Positions 47,891 through 57,239 of a stretch of 64,000 nucleotides of DNA are shown here, piece after piece. The stretch is from NCBI RefSeq assembly GCF_913055165.1, contig NZ_CAJXJS010000016.1:1-64000 (forward strand). Reading direction: 5' to 3'. The notes under the pieces are model-generated. The model worked only from the letters and a program-made list of their open reading frames with translations. It had not been told where the DNA came from and ran no database searches. Positions within the stretch are counted from its first letter, which is position 1, and every line of letters starts with the position of its first letter. The position numbers were made by a program, and so were the translations under genes. The stretch is from an uncultured Devosia sp. GTDB taxonomy: Bacteria; Pseudomonadota; Alphaproteobacteria; Rhizobiales; Devosiaceae.

Positions 47891-49455
47891 CACCACACTC
47901 CGTCGATGGATCGCGTCGCGGCAGGCGCAGCAATTTGGGAATAGAACCGCAACAGGTAATGTGCCAGCGTCTTCGCTTCGCCTTCGAAATCCGACGATCG
48001 TTCGGTATGAACGTTCGCCTTGGCCAGCAGAGTCGAATAGAGCTGGATGCTCTCCGAGTTGGCAAAGGAAGCGGCGACATAGCGCTCGAGCGCTGCGTCG
48101 TCCCGGCCATAGCTGCGGAGAAGATCCTTGGCGTCGGCAACCAGATTGCGCGGATCTGTCACCCGCCGCACCATAGTGGGCGGCAATGCATTATAAGGAC
48201 AGTCGCCGAAGGTGAGCACTGGCCGGCCAATAATGGCTGCCTCCAACGCAATCGAACCGGTAATCACCGCCACCATCGCGGCATTCTGGATAAGCAGCCG
48301 GGCGTCCAGCGACGGCTTGACGAGCCGCACGCGCGGAATATTGAGCAACGACCGGTAGTAGTCCATGGAACGCTTCCCCACCATCCAGGGATGTTCCTTG
48401 ACCAGCAGAATTTGGTCGGCCGGTAGGCACATAGCCAAAGCGCGGATCACTTCGATCTGGTTGACATAGGGCCTGCCGTAGACCAGCAGCGACACTTCTG
48501 GCTCGGTATGGAGCGGGAAGAAAGTGTAGCGGGTAGAAGCGAGCTTGGTCTCCGGGAAGTAGGCCGCCGCCAGCGATCGCCGCGATAGACGCGCCCGCAT
48601 CGGGTTGATCACGGCCGAATGTAGCAGCATCGTAGTGGGATTCACCACATGGTTGTCGGAATGACTCAGGGTTCGCCGGTAATCCCGATGGTTGGCGATG
48701 GTGGCCCGCAGCGCCGCGAGCGGAGACCGTCGCGCCCGGTTGAGCTTGAGCGCGGGCTTGTCCGAGGCCCTGACCACGCCCTCGTAGCGGCCATGGACCT
48801 CGCGCACCCGCTGAATATGCGCCCTGGCCGCCTCGCGATGCGGTGCCATGGCAATTTCATCTTGCATGGCCTCAAGAAATTCCGGCGCAGGATCATTGAG
48901 ACGCGTGGCAAAGCTGACGCGGTCGCTGATCCTTGTGGGGCGAAGGTTGAGCACGGCGAGCTTGCGCGAGCGAGCCACCAGGTAGGCCAGGTAGTCGAGG
49001 AAAGTCACGCAGATAAACCCCACAAGGGCTTCGGGGCGCAGCTCATCGAACAGCGCCTCCACGCGCCGAACGCCCTCGGCCAGTATCGAGAGCATGGCGT
49101 CGTCGCCAAACCGGCGGCGGTAATCCTGGGTGAATGTGCAGTCCGGGCCCATCCAGAGCCGGCGGTCCGCAACGAGCGCGCCGAACAGGCCCGCATCACC
49201 GCCCAACTGGGCTTCCTTGCTCGCTAGCCAGTCCGCGTCGGGTGGCGCCGCGGTCTTGGCGGTGACTTCCCATTCCTTGAGCAGGCTGTGTCCTTGCGAG
49301 GCGAAGCCGGGGTTGTCACGGGTGTACTTGGCGAATGCCCAGCGGTCCGAAACAATAAAGCCTGCGGCGTCGCACTGGCCGAGCTGCTGCAGTTCGTTCC
49401 GAACGCTTTCGAAGACCTTGAGGCTCTCACTCTGAGCGCAGAACAGAATTCTCAT
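47890..49455 (-). CDS. capsular polysaccharide synthesis-like protein (KpsS/KpsC-type domain)
   Basis: The 521-residue protein has a C-terminal domain typical of the capsule-synthesis superfamily: SLLVYGRPYVNQIEVIRALA, DQILLVKEHPWMVGKRSMDY, IPRVRLVKPSLDARLLIQNA, and VITGSIALEAAIIGRPVLTF. Known members (KpsS, KpsC) are beta-Kdo transferases that use CMP-activated sugars. It overlaps legB by 4 bp within the nonulosonate operon, so it is a good candidate for the transferase that uses the CMP-nonulosonate. The N-terminal half is not recognised beyond a possible GT-B fold. Function is inferred. Confidence 0.7.
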   Translation of the reverse strand: MRILFCAQSESLKVFESVRNELQQLGQCDAAGFIVSDRWAFAKYTRDNPGFASQGHSLLKEWEVTAKTAAPPDADWLASKEAQLGGDAGLFGALVADRRLWMGPDCTFTQDYRRRFGDDAMLSILAEGVRRVEALFDELRPEALVGFICVTFLDYLAYLVARSRKLAVLNLRPTRISDRVSFATRLNDPAPEFLEAMQDEIAMAPHREAARAHIQRVREVHGRYEGVVRASDKPALKLNRARRSPLAALRATIANHRDYRRTLSHSDNHVVNPTTMLLHSAVINPMRARLSRRSLAAAYFPETKLASTRYTFFPLHTEPEVSLLVYGRPYVNQIEVIRALAMCLPADQILLVKEHPWMVGKRSMDYYRSLLNIPRVRLVKPSLDARLLIQNAAMVAVITGSIALEAAIIGRPVLTFGDCPYNALPPTMVRRVTDPRNLVADAKDLLRSYGRDDAALERYVAASFANSESIQLYSTLLAKANVHTERSSDFEGEAKTLAHYLLRFYSQIAAPAATRSIDGVW

Positions 49456-50453
49456 CGGCTGTAGCGATCAACATCGAAGTGTTGCAGGTTGCGGCAGATC
49501 CACTCATAGGTTCGCGCAAGTCCGTCGGCGAAGGATACTTGCGGCCTCCAATCGGTCATGCCGGTAATCTTGCTGTTGTCGCACAGGAGCCGGTCCACCT
49601 CGCTTTTTGCCGGCCGGATTCGCTCGGGATCCTGCTCAATGTGCACTTGCACACCTGCAATGCCGGACAAGATCTCAACGACTTTGGCGATCGTATGCTC
49701 TTCGCCTGAACCGATATTGATCGTCTCACCCATGGCCGCATCGGACAGGGCCAGGGCGCACATGCCAAGGGCGGTGTCCGAAGCATAGTTGAAATCGCGG
49801 CTGGGCGTAACCGACCCCATTGAGAGCCGTGTCTTGCCTGCAGCGATCTGGCTGGCGATCGTGGGGATAACGGCGCGTGCGCTTTGGCGCGGGCCATAGG
49901 TGTTGAACGGGCGAGCGATCACCAGCGGCAGTTCAAAGCTCAGGTGATAGGATTCCGCCATCTTGTCAGCCGCAATCTTGGAGGCCGAGTAGGGCGACTG
50001 ACCGACCAGAGGATGCTCTTCGCTAATCGGCACGAATTGCGCTGTGCCGTAGACTTCCGAAGTCGAAACGTGAACAAGACGATCGAGGGAGTCACTGGCG
50101 CGGCAGGCCTCAAGTACGTTGGTGGCGCCAATGATGTTTGTATCGACATAGGAGCGCGGAGCCAGGTAGCTATAGGGAATGGCGATCAGGCTCGACAGAT
50201 GGAATACGTACTGTTTCCCTGCCGCCAGCGCCCGGATCCGCTCGGCGTCGCGAATATCGCCCACCTGCAGATCGACCTCCCGTAAAATCTGCGAAGGTAT
50301 GTCCTTCAGCCAGCCAATCTCATTCCAAGAATTATAGAGCACCAAGGCCGTTACCTTGGCGCCGCGGCTTACCAGCAACTCGGTGAGATGGCTTCCGATG
50401 AAGCCATCCGCGCCTGTAATTAGAACAGTCGAGCCGGAAAAGTCTTTGGGCAT
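49452..50453 (-). CDS. legB: nucleoside-diphosphate HexNAc 4,6-dehydratase (LegB family)
   Basis: LegB turns GDP-GlcNAc into GDP-2-acetamido-2,6-dideoxy-4-keto-hexose, the first dedicated step to legionaminic acid. The 333-residue extended SDR has ITGADGFIGSHLTELLVSRG, YVFHLSSLIAIPYSYLAPRS, STSEVYGTAQFVPISEEHPL and YSASKIAADKMAESYHLSFE, close to the LegB family. I start it at the ATG at 50453, two bases after the stop of the ptmE-like gene. The operon partners fit the GDP-linked legionaminic route. Confidence 0.88.
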   Translation of the reverse strand: MPKDFSGSTVLITGADGFIGSHLTELLVSRGAKVTALVLYNSWNEIGWLKDIPSQILREVDLQVGDIRDAERIRALAAGKQYVFHLSSLIAIPYSYLAPRSYVDTNIIGATNVLEACRASDSLDRLVHVSTSEVYGTAQFVPISEEHPLVGQSPYSASKIAADKMAESYHLSFELPLVIARPFNTYGPRQSARAVIPTIASQIAAGKTRLSMGSVTPSRDFNYASDTALGMCALALSDAAMGETINIGSGEEHTIAKVVEILSGIAGVQVHIEQDPERIRPAKSEVDRLLCDNSKITGMTDWRPQVSFADGLARTYEWICRNLQHFDVDRYSR

Positions 50454-50454
50454 G

Positions 50455-51510
50455 TCAGTTTTCTTTCTGTCCAAAAAGCGCCCGCACCCGCTCAAGATCG
50501 TCGAGAGTGCCTATATCGCTCCAGAATTCGTGTAATGGATACGCGATCACTTTCAGATTCGCTGCAATACATTCTTCCATCAAGTCGGTCATATTGTAGA
50601 AGTTCCTCGTTGGCACCCTGCTGACTGCCTCTTCCGACAGGACGTAGATGCCGGCGTTGCACAAAAAGCGCTGCGAGGGTTTCTCCTCGATTGCGGTCAC
50701 CTGGCCATCCAGGCGCGTCGACAGCACGCCGAAAGGAATCTTCACGATATGATCGACCGTGGCAACGGTGAGCGCGGCGCCTTCTTGGGCGTGAAACTGC
50801 GCCAGTGACCCGAAATCGCAACTGGTGACGAGATCGCCGTTCATGACAATCATGCTTCCCCCAACTTCGACAAGCGAGAGCGGCCCCGCAGTGCCAAGCG
50901 GCGTGGTCTCGCGCAGATATTCGATGGAAACACCGAAGGCGGCGCCATCGCCGAAATGGCGTTCGATCTGTTCGCTGAGGTAGTTGACCGACATCAGGAT
51001 GCGCTCGATGCCCGAGCTCTTGAGGCGGCGCACCTGCCGCTCCAACACGGGCATCTCCCCCACCTCCACCATGGGCTTCGGGATGGTCTCGGTCAGCGGG
51101 CGGAGCCTCCGGCCCTCGCCACCAGCCATGATCACTGCGGTTTTGATCGGCGTTTCGTGAAACGCCATATCGTCCTGGTAACCCAGATCTGTCAGGTGCA
51201 CGATGCGCAAAAAGCGCCCTTCGCCATCCACCACCGGTGCTGCCAAGACGTTGCGCTCCTTGAGGGCGCGGACAATGTCTTGCTCCCGCCAACCAGGCCT
51301 GACCACGACAGGAGTGGCGTTCATGAGCATTTTGGCCGCGACGTTCATAGTTGCGCCCCGCAATAAGGCCCGACGCACATCCCCATCGGTGATCGTGCCT
51401 AGCACATGCTGCTGACCGTCGACGATAACAGCCAACCGGCGCCGGCTCTGCTCTATCGCCGTTACCGCGTCGAGCAGGGAGGCTTCCGGTCCAAGCGCCC
51501 GCTCACTCAT
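50455..51510 (-). CDS. ptmE: CBS-domain nucleotidyltransferase, probable glucosamine-1-phosphate guanylyltransferase (PtmE-like)
   Basis: The 351-residue protein has two CBS motifs in its first 120 residues (LAVIVDGQQHVLGTITDGDV, VLAAPVVDGEGRFLRIVHLT), then a nucleotidyltransferase domain starting AVIMAGGEGRRLRPLTETIP and KPMVEVGEMPVLERQVRRLK, with MIVMNGDLVTSCDFGSLAQF and EFWSDIGTLDDLERVRALFG. This is the architecture of Campylobacter PtmE, which supplies GDP-glucosamine for legionaminic acid. The ATG at 51510 overlaps the legG stop (ATGA). The frame continues 57 codons upstream inside legG. Confidence 0.88.
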   Translation of the reverse strand: MSERALGPEASLLDAVTAIEQSRRRLAVIVDGQQHVLGTITDGDVRRALLRGATMNVAAKMLMNATPVVVRPGWREQDIVRALKERNVLAAPVVDGEGRFLRIVHLTDLGYQDDMAFHETPIKTAVIMAGGEGRRLRPLTETIPKPMVEVGEMPVLERQVRRLKSSGIERILMSVNYLSEQIERHFGDGAAFGVSIEYLRETTPLGTAGPLSLVEVGGSMIVMNGDLVTSCDFGSLAQFHAQEGAALTVATVDHIVKIPFGVLSTRLDGQVTAIEEKPSQRFLCNAGIYVLSEEAVSRVPTRNFYNMTDLMEECIAANLKVIAYPLHEFWSDIGTLDDLERVRALFGQKEN

Positions 51511-52727
51511 CGAAACCAGCCATCCTGGCTGCGCCCTTCCAACATCATCCGCTTGCGAATAAGGCTCTGGTCGAGCGAGACTTCGGCGAGCACCTTTGCG
51601 ACGCACTTGCCTGCACCACCCTTGAAGTAGGGATTGTCGCCGTCGCGGCTCCGCTGCCTGAACTGATCGTCGAACAGGCACTTGTTGACCGCCTCGAACA
51701 CCTGATCGGCGTCATAGTCGGCATCGATCACATTGTCGCCGCGCAGCCTGCCCTGCTGGCGCGAGCCAATGTTGACAGTCGGACAACCAAAGGCCGGCGT
51801 TTCCTTGATGCCGGACGACGAATTGCCCACGCATGCGACACGAATCTGGGGGTTGCGCGCCAGGGCGAGCACGCCGTGATAGAGACTGCGACCTAGCGAC
51901 CGGTGCAACTGCACATTGGCAGGGCGCTGCAGCATGAAAGCTTCAAGTGCGTCCACGATGGTGCGTCCGCCCACATCATTATTGGGATAGGTCAGCACGA
52001 CCTGGACGCCATTCGAGGCCAGGCGGCCCATAGCTTCGAGCACCGGCGCAATCTGGCCGGCTGAAGCTTCGAATTCAGTAGTTATGGAGTGCTGGGTGAA
52101 CAGCACGACCGGCCGCGACAGGTCCAGATCGAGACGCTGCTGCACGTCCCGCTCGCTGGCGAAGCGTCCCTCCTCGATCAAGTCAATGGCCGGGAAACCA
52201 ACATTGTGTACGCGCCAGGGCTCTTCGCCCATGGCCATGACGCGGGTCGCTGCTTGATCGTTGGTGGTAAAGTGGAGATGGGCCAGCTTGGTCATGGCGT
52301 GGCGGACAGAATCATCCAGCGCGCCGCCCTCGGTGATGTCACCACCCTCGATGTGGGCGGTTGGAATGTTCATCTGCGTGGCCGCGATCACTGCGGCAAA
52401 CCCCTCGAAGCGGTCAGCATAGACTACCATTATGTCGGGATTGATACGTTTCAGCGCGCGGCTGATCGAAAGCACGCCGCTGCCGATGGCTACGGCCGTT
52501 GCGACCTTGGAGGTCTCACCCATCTCGATGATAATTTCCTCGTCGATGCGGAAGCCATCCCGCTCGATTTCCTGTCGGGTCGAGCCAAATTCCGGATCGA
52601 GATGCGCTCCGGAAACGATCAGCAAATAACTGAGATCAGGATGTGCCTCTATTGCACGCAGAATGGGGTATTGCAGACCGTATTCGGCGCGATTTCCGGT
52701 GAAGACGGCGATTTTTCGTTTAGTCAT
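51507..52727 (-). CDS. legG: hydrolysing NDP-HexNAc 2-epimerase (LegG/NeuC family)
   Basis: This enzyme removes the nucleotide and inverts C-2, giving a free ManNAc-type sugar for the synthase. The 406-residue GT-B-fold protein has FTGNRAEYGLQYPILRAIEA, VYADRFEGFAAVIAATQMNI, HIEGGDITEGGALDDSVRHA and CVGNSSSGIKETPAFGCPTV with NIGSRQQGRLRGDNVI. These match NeuC/LegG hydrolysing epimerases. I use the ATG at 52727, which overlaps the SDR gene by 8 bp; a TTG four codons upstream is possible. Confidence 0.92.
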   Translation of the reverse strand: MTKRKIAVFTGNRAEYGLQYPILRAIEAHPDLSYLLIVSGAHLDPEFGSTRQEIERDGFRIDEEIIIEMGETSKVATAVAIGSGVLSISRALKRINPDIMVVYADRFEGFAAVIAATQMNIPTAHIEGGDITEGGALDDSVRHAMTKLAHLHFTTNDQAATRVMAMGEEPWRVHNVGFPAIDLIEEGRFASERDVQQRLDLDLSRPVVLFTQHSITTEFEASAGQIAPVLEAMGRLASNGVQVVLTYPNNDVGGRTIVDALEAFMLQRPANVQLHRSLGRSLYHGVLALARNPQIRVACVGNSSSGIKETPAFGCPTVNIGSRQQGRLRGDNVIDADYDADQVFEAVNKCLFDDQFRQRSRDGDNPYFKGGAGKCVAKVLAEVSLDQSLIRKRMMLEGRSQDGWFR

Positions 52728-53544
52728 CGGAGGGCGCAATCCTTTGCCTTGCCATTGCAGCTATCATCGTCAGCGGATCTATTTGGGGAGTCCAACCCAG
52801 TTCGTGTCTCGACCTGGAGATATCGAGGCTGAATTCGGGGCTCGGAGAAGCGTCAATCCGGCTGAGAATTTGACGATCCGGTCGCCCCGCTCCCGCGAGA
52901 GCTGCTTGCGCGACCTGCCTTACACTAACAGATTGACCATAGGCCAGATTAAAGACGCCGACAGCTTCTCCCACCACGGCCGAAACGAACCCGCGACCCG
53001 CGTCAGATGCACATAAGAGATCAAGCTGGGCGCCTGCACTGCGAACCAACAAAGGCCCGTGACGGGTGATCTGACCCAGGATATCGCTGCACACGGTGTT
53101 GGCGGCGGGCGGGTCGGACAGGACGTTGGAGAGACGGAGCACGACGCCGCCGCGGCGCAGGCAGACGTTTTCGCTGGCCAGCTTGACCTGGCTGTACGCG
53201 TCGGCGCCGCCGGGAGACCGGTCCTCACTAATCTTCCCCGCCAACTGGCCGTAGACTGCCGTACTGGAGGCGTAGACGATGCGGCGCCAGGGTCGCGCGC
53301 ACAGCGCCTCGAATAGGGCCAGCGCCGCCTCGGGCGTCGCGCTGTCGACGCTGTTGCGGTCGGCTGGCTGCGCAAGATGGACCAGGACGTCGCCGTCCGG
53401 CACGTCCCGATAGTCACCAACCTTGATCATATCGGCGCCAGCGCGACTGCGGCTGGCGCCCACCATCACATGGCCAGCGCGTCGCCCGGTCGCCAGGACA
53501 CTGCCGCCGACGATCCCCGAGGCGCCGGTCACGATGACACGCAT
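52720..53544 (-). CDS. extended SDR, possible 4-ketoreductase or epimerase of the nonulosonate pathway
   Basis: The protein has about 274 residues from the ATG at 53544 (MRVIVTGASGIVGGSVLATG); an in-frame ATG at 53565 would add seven residues and overlap legF. It has the cofactor loop, VLVHLAQPADRNSVDSATPE, catalytic Ser in YASSTAVYGQLAG and the Tyr-Lys pair in ADAYSQVKLASENV, so it should be active. The C-terminal half is shorter than in dehydratases and more like RmlD-type reductases or small epimerases. It sits between legF and legG, where canonical legionaminic loci have an aminotransferase and acetyltransferase. Reduction of the 4-keto group is my inference. Confidence 0.75.
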   Translation of the reverse strand: MRVIVTGASGIVGGSVLATGRRAGHVMVGASRSRAGADMIKVGDYRDVPDGDVLVHLAQPADRNSVDSATPEAALALFEALCARPWRRIVYASSTAVYGQLAGKISEDRSPGGADAYSQVKLASENVCLRRGGVVLRLSNVLSDPPAANTVCSDILGQITRHGPLLVRSAGAQLDLLCASDAGRGFVSAVVGEAVGVFNLAYGQSVSVRQVAQAALAGAGRPDRQILSRIDASPSPEFSLDISRSRHELGWTPQIDPLTMIAAMARQRIAPSDD

Positions 53545-53551
53545 CGGTGCG

Positions 53552-54301
53552 TCAGTCCCCGCCATCGGCCCGCAGGCGCCGTTCGAGCAGAAACTCTATG
53601 ATCTGAAAATCCAGCTCGTTGTCGATGTCAAAGGTCTTCTCGGCCGACACCTCGTAGCCGATGACGACGCCTTCAAGCAGGTGGTTGCTGGTGCGCAGAT
53701 AATCCGGCTTCAGCACATAGACCCCTGCAACATGCTCATAGACGGGCGGAGCCGCCTGGCGCGCCAGCACCGTAGGGCCTCTTGACTTCGACATCCTCAA
53801 CGCGCCCGATGCGTCCGGCTCAACCAGGTTGAAATAGGGATTCCGGCGCGCCGGACCCACTGTCATCACGGCATCGACCGCAGTGCGGTTTGCGTCAAAC
53901 AGGCTAACGGCTCCGACATAATCGGAGATCTCAAGCAGGGGATTGGTGCAATCGATATCGACGAATGTGCCAAAGGTTCGCCCGAGGGCTTCCTCGGAAG
54001 CAGATAACGCGTGCTGCCAGACCTGAAATTTTCCCGCCGACGATGTCGCCAGATCGGCCGGACGCCTGAATGGCACCAGCGCCCCTGCCTGCAGCGCTGC
54101 GGCGGCGATATCGTCGGAATCGGTGCTGACAACCACGGCATCAAACAGGCCCGAAGCCAGCGCGCGCTCTATGGTCCACGCAATGACCGGCTTGCCCCGC
54201 AGATTTCTGATGTTCTTTCCGGGTACGCCCTGGCTGCCGCCACGTGCGCCGACAACGCAGAGCCGCGCGCCCTCGACTCCCTGTGCAGATAACACTGTCA
54301 T
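53552..54301 (-). CDS. legF: acylneuraminate cytidylyltransferase (LegF/NeuA family)
   Basis: This enzyme activates the nonulosonic acid with CTP to the CMP-sugar. The 249-residue protein has the family motif CVVGARGGSQGVPGKNIRNL, GKPVIAWTIERALASGLF, VVVSTDSDDIAAAALQAGA, FVDIDCTNPLLEISDYVGAV and a C-terminal FDIDNELDFQIIEFLLERR. It is the first gene of the minus-strand operon. The ATG at 54301 is the family-like start; the frame is open 45 codons upstream, into the promoter region shared with the divergent polymerase gene. Confidence 0.9.
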   Translation of the reverse strand: MTVLSAQGVEGARLCVVGARGGSQGVPGKNIRNLRGKPVIAWTIERALASGLFDAVVVSTDSDDIAAAALQAGALVPFRRPADLATSSAGKFQVWQHALSASEEALGRTFGTFVDIDCTNPLLEISDYVGAVSLFDANRTAVDAVMTVGPARRNPYFNLVEPDASGALRMSKSRGPTVLARQAAPPVYEHVAGVYVLKPDYLRTSNHLLEGVVIGYEVSAEKTFDIDNELDFQIIEFLLERRLRADGGD

Positions 54302-54439
54302 CTCGATCTTTCTGGCGACGGTGAATCCGTCGGTCAAAACTGTAAAATCATACCGGACTGTTGCTCGCAAGGCCTTCCTTTGGCCGCCAGCTCGATTAAG
54401 GTGCAGCGCAAGAATCCCCGAAAGGAGCCTCTTCAAGTC

Positions 54440-55858
54440 ATGACGGAGCAGACGTCAAAACAGCGTTCTAGACCGAGGTTCATCAATAGCCATTACGTGT
54501 TGCGGTTATTGGCTGTCGTGTTGCTGCTGGCACTATCCGTCAAATACAAGGAGGTAGGACTTGAGGCCACCCGGCCCTTTCACAACGTGACCATTGCTTT
54601 GCTTGGCCTGGCCGGACTTTATTGTGGCGTGGCCCGGCTTCCCATTCGCTTTCATTTCCATCCAATATCCATCCTGCTTTATCTGGGCGCGGGCTACCTG
54701 TTTTTTGCGGACGCGCTGGCCGGCGAGCGGGGTTTCAAGGATGGCGTCTACCTGATTGCCAACTCGGTAGCGGTCTATTGGCTGCTTGCGGCCGTGGTCG
54801 AGGCGCTGACTATGGACCGCTTCCTTAGCGAGGCGACCCTGGTGGCAAGGCTGTTGGGCGTTGTTGTCGCGTTACCCACGCTCATCATTTGGGTTTGGCC
54901 CGCGGCAGGACTGGGCATTATCGAGCCCAGTCCGTCCTACCTGGCCCGCGCCCACGGCCTGCTTGGGGATCCCACAAATTTTGGCTGCTTCTGCGCCGCG
55001 GCCCTGCTTTTTGTCGCGGCGCGTTCGTCTGCCCTCCCGGACCAACCGAGCTGGAGCGGCGACCCACTGAACCAGGTGGTCATGGCGATCATGATGCTGG
55101 GGGTCATTGCCAGTGGCAGTCGCATGGCGATGCTGGGTGGTGCCACCGGCTTTGCCTTGCTCCTTGTGTTCAGGCAGTTGCGCTGGAAGGCCGTTTTAGT
55201 AGCGGCTCCCACCGGCGTCTTGCTCTACCCCGCCCTGCTCTATCTGAAAGCGCGCGAACTCAACTATCTGGGAACCGACATCCCCAGCGGCGACGCTCCG
55301 TCGATCGAGGTGACCTCGACAGGTTCGCCAACGGTCGCTGAAAACGAGGCCGTCATGGCCCAACTGGCACAGGGGGCCTTCCGTATCGAAGAGGGAGGCT
55401 CCGAAGCACGGCTGGGCCTGTTGGATTTTGGCATTTCGACCTTCCGCTCGCTTCCGATACACGAGAAGTTTCTTGGCTGCGGCTACACGTGCATTGAATC
55501 GTTGGGGCGCTCATCTCACATCGGCTATCTCGACATGCTGGTGAACTATGGGCTCGTTTTCCTTACGGTCCTTGTCGGCTTGCTTTTAGCCGCAACGATT
55601 GCCTCGATCTGGTTGGCCAAACACGGCGGCGCAATTCCGCTCGCACTACTGGGCCTGTTCATAACCACAACGGCCTTCCTGTCCTGGCCCTTCAACAGCT
55701 TCTTCAACTATCCGTTCTTTTGCGCCCTCGTGAGTTTGGCCTGCCTGGCAGCCTTCTGCCGGTCTCCAGTTCCAGGCTACCTTCGACACATCGAGGAAAA
55801 TCGCTCGATGGCGCGCGTGTTGCTCGGCGCAGTCGGGCCAAAACTGACCCCGCGCTAG
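54440..55858 (+). CDS. O-antigen polymerase/ligase-like membrane protein (Wzy/WaaL type)
   Basis: The 472-residue protein has about ten hydrophobic helices and a large hydrophilic loop around residues 260-350, then GCGYTCIESLGRSSHIGYLD, a motif region resembling the conserved part of O-antigen ligase/polymerase proteins, followed by FNSFFNYPFFCALVSLACLA. The ATG at 54440 follows AAAGGAG by 13 bases; the frame opens at 54380. It is the only Wzy/WaaL-like protein seen. It is divergent from the legF operon with 138 bp between the starts. Confidence 0.8.
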   Translation: MTEQTSKQRSRPRFINSHYVLRLLAVVLLLALSVKYKEVGLEATRPFHNVTIALLGLAGLYCGVARLPIRFHFHPISILLYLGAGYLFFADALAGERGFKDGVYLIANSVAVYWLLAAVVEALTMDRFLSEATLVARLLGVVVALPTLIIWVWPAAGLGIIEPSPSYLARAHGLLGDPTNFGCFCAAALLFVAARSSALPDQPSWSGDPLNQVVMAIMMLGVIASGSRMAMLGGATGFALLLVFRQLRWKAVLVAAPTGVLLYPALLYLKARELNYLGTDIPSGDAPSIEVTSTGSPTVAENEAVMAQLAQGAFRIEEGGSEARLGLLDFGISTFRSLPIHEKFLGCGYTCIESLGRSSHIGYLDMLVNYGLVFLTVLVGLLLAATIASIWLAKHGGAIPLALLGLFITTTAFLSWPFNSFFNYPFFCALVSLACLAAFCRSPVPGYLRHIEENRSMARVLLGAVGPKLTPR

Positions 55859-55939
55859 AAGCGGACTAACCCGACCCATTGACTGCACGGCCAGTCTAGG
55901 CCACCCAGCGCACGCAAGAGATCAAGAGACGCGGACAAC

Positions 55940-57214
55940 ATGAACCTCGAGACGCTCAAACTGGCCATTGTCGGTCTCGGCTATGTAGGCCTACCGCTTG
56001 CGGTGGAGTTTGGAAAGCACCGCCCGACCATCGGTTTTGACATCAATGGCCACCGCATATCGCAGTTGCGCACGGGCCGGGACGTGACCCTTGAATGCAC
56101 TCCCGCCCAGCTGGCTCAAAGCAGCTACCTGCAGTTCTCTAGTGATTCCGCCGATCTGGCTGATTGCACGTGTTTCATCATCACCGTCCCCACCCCTATC
56201 GATGATCACAAGCGCCCGGATCTGACGGCCCTGCAGAAGGCCAGCGAAACGGTGGGGCGGGCGCTCAAGCCCGGCGATCTGGTGATTTACGAATCGACGG
56301 TCTACCCAGGCGCTACCGAGGAAGAGTGCATCCCGATCCTCGAACGCACCTCTGGCCTGCGCTTCAATGTGGATTTCTTTGCCGGCTACAGCCCCGAGCG
56401 CATCAATCCCGGCGACAAGAAGCACCGCCTGACGGAAGTCATCAAGGTGACGTCCGGCTCGACGCCGGAGGTGACGGAGATCGTGGATGCGCTCTACCGC
56501 CAGATCGTTACCGCTGGGACGCACAAGGCCGGCAGTATCAAGATAGCGGAAGCCGCCAAGGTCATTGAGAATACCCAGCGCGACGTCAACATCGCCCTGA
56601 TCAATGAACTGGCGCTCATCTTCAATCGCCTCGACATCGATACGGAAGCCGTGCTGCGGGCCGCAGAGACCAAATGGAACTTCGTGTCCTTCCGTCCCGG
56701 CCTGGTGGGGGGCCATTGCATCGGGGTAGATCCCTATTACCTCACACACAAGGCGCAGGCCATCGGCTATCATCCCGAGATTATCCTTGCGGGACGTCGG
56801 CTCAATGACGGAATGGGGGCCTATGTAGCCGCACGACTGGTTAAGGCCATGCTGCAACGCGGGATCGAAGTCAGTGGCGCTCGAGTACTGGTACTGGGTC
56901 TTGCCTTCAAGGAGAACTGTCCCGACATTCGCAACACCCGCGTTGTGGACGTGGCCGATGAGCTTCGCCAGTATCAGCTGGAGGTCGACATCTTCGATCC
57001 CTGGGTCGACCCGATAGAGGCGGAGGCCGAACTGGGCATCGCGCCGATAACGGCGCCGCAGCCCGGACAGTATGATGCCATCATCATCGCGGTCGCCCAC
57101 CAGGAATTTTCGCGCATGGGGCCAGACCAGATTCGTTCGCTGGGAAAGCCGCAGCATCTGCTGTATGACCTCAAATATGTGCTGGCCGCTTCGGCTAGCG
57201 ATCTGCGACTTTGA
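55940..57214 (+). CDS. nucleotide-sugar dehydrogenase (WbpA/TviB-like UDP-HexNAc 6-dehydrogenase)
   Basis: The 424-residue protein has [79 protein letters not shown], and the catalytic Cys in [20 protein letters not shown]. These match UDP-GlcNAc or UDP-GalNAc 6-dehydrogenases and not the UDP-glucose enzyme at 30860. It probably supplies a HexNAcA sugar. The start has GACAAC directly before ATG and only a weak ribosome binding site. Confidence 0.93.
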   Translation: MNLETLKLAIVGLGYVGLPLAVEFGKHRPTIGFDINGHRISQLRTGRDVTLECTPAQLAQSSYLQFSSDSADLADCTCFIITVPTPIDDHKRPDLTALQKASETVGRALKPGDLVIYESTVYPGATEEECIPILERTSGLRFNVDFFAGYSPERINPGDKKHRLTEVIKVTSGSTPEVTEIVDALYRQIVTAGTHKAGSIKIAEAAKVIENTQRDVNIALINELALIFNRLDIDTEAVLRAAETKWNFVSFRPGLVGGHCIGVDPYYLTHKAQAIGYHPEIILAGRRLNDGMGAYVAARLVKAMLQRGIEVSGARVLVLGLAFKENCPDIRNTRVVDVADELRQYQLEVDIFDPWVDPIEAEAELGIAPITAPQPGQYDAIIIAVAHQEFSRMGPDQIRSLGKPQHLLYDLKYVLAASASDLRL

Positions 57215-57239
57215 ATCCGGCAGATAGTCTCCCTTCGGT

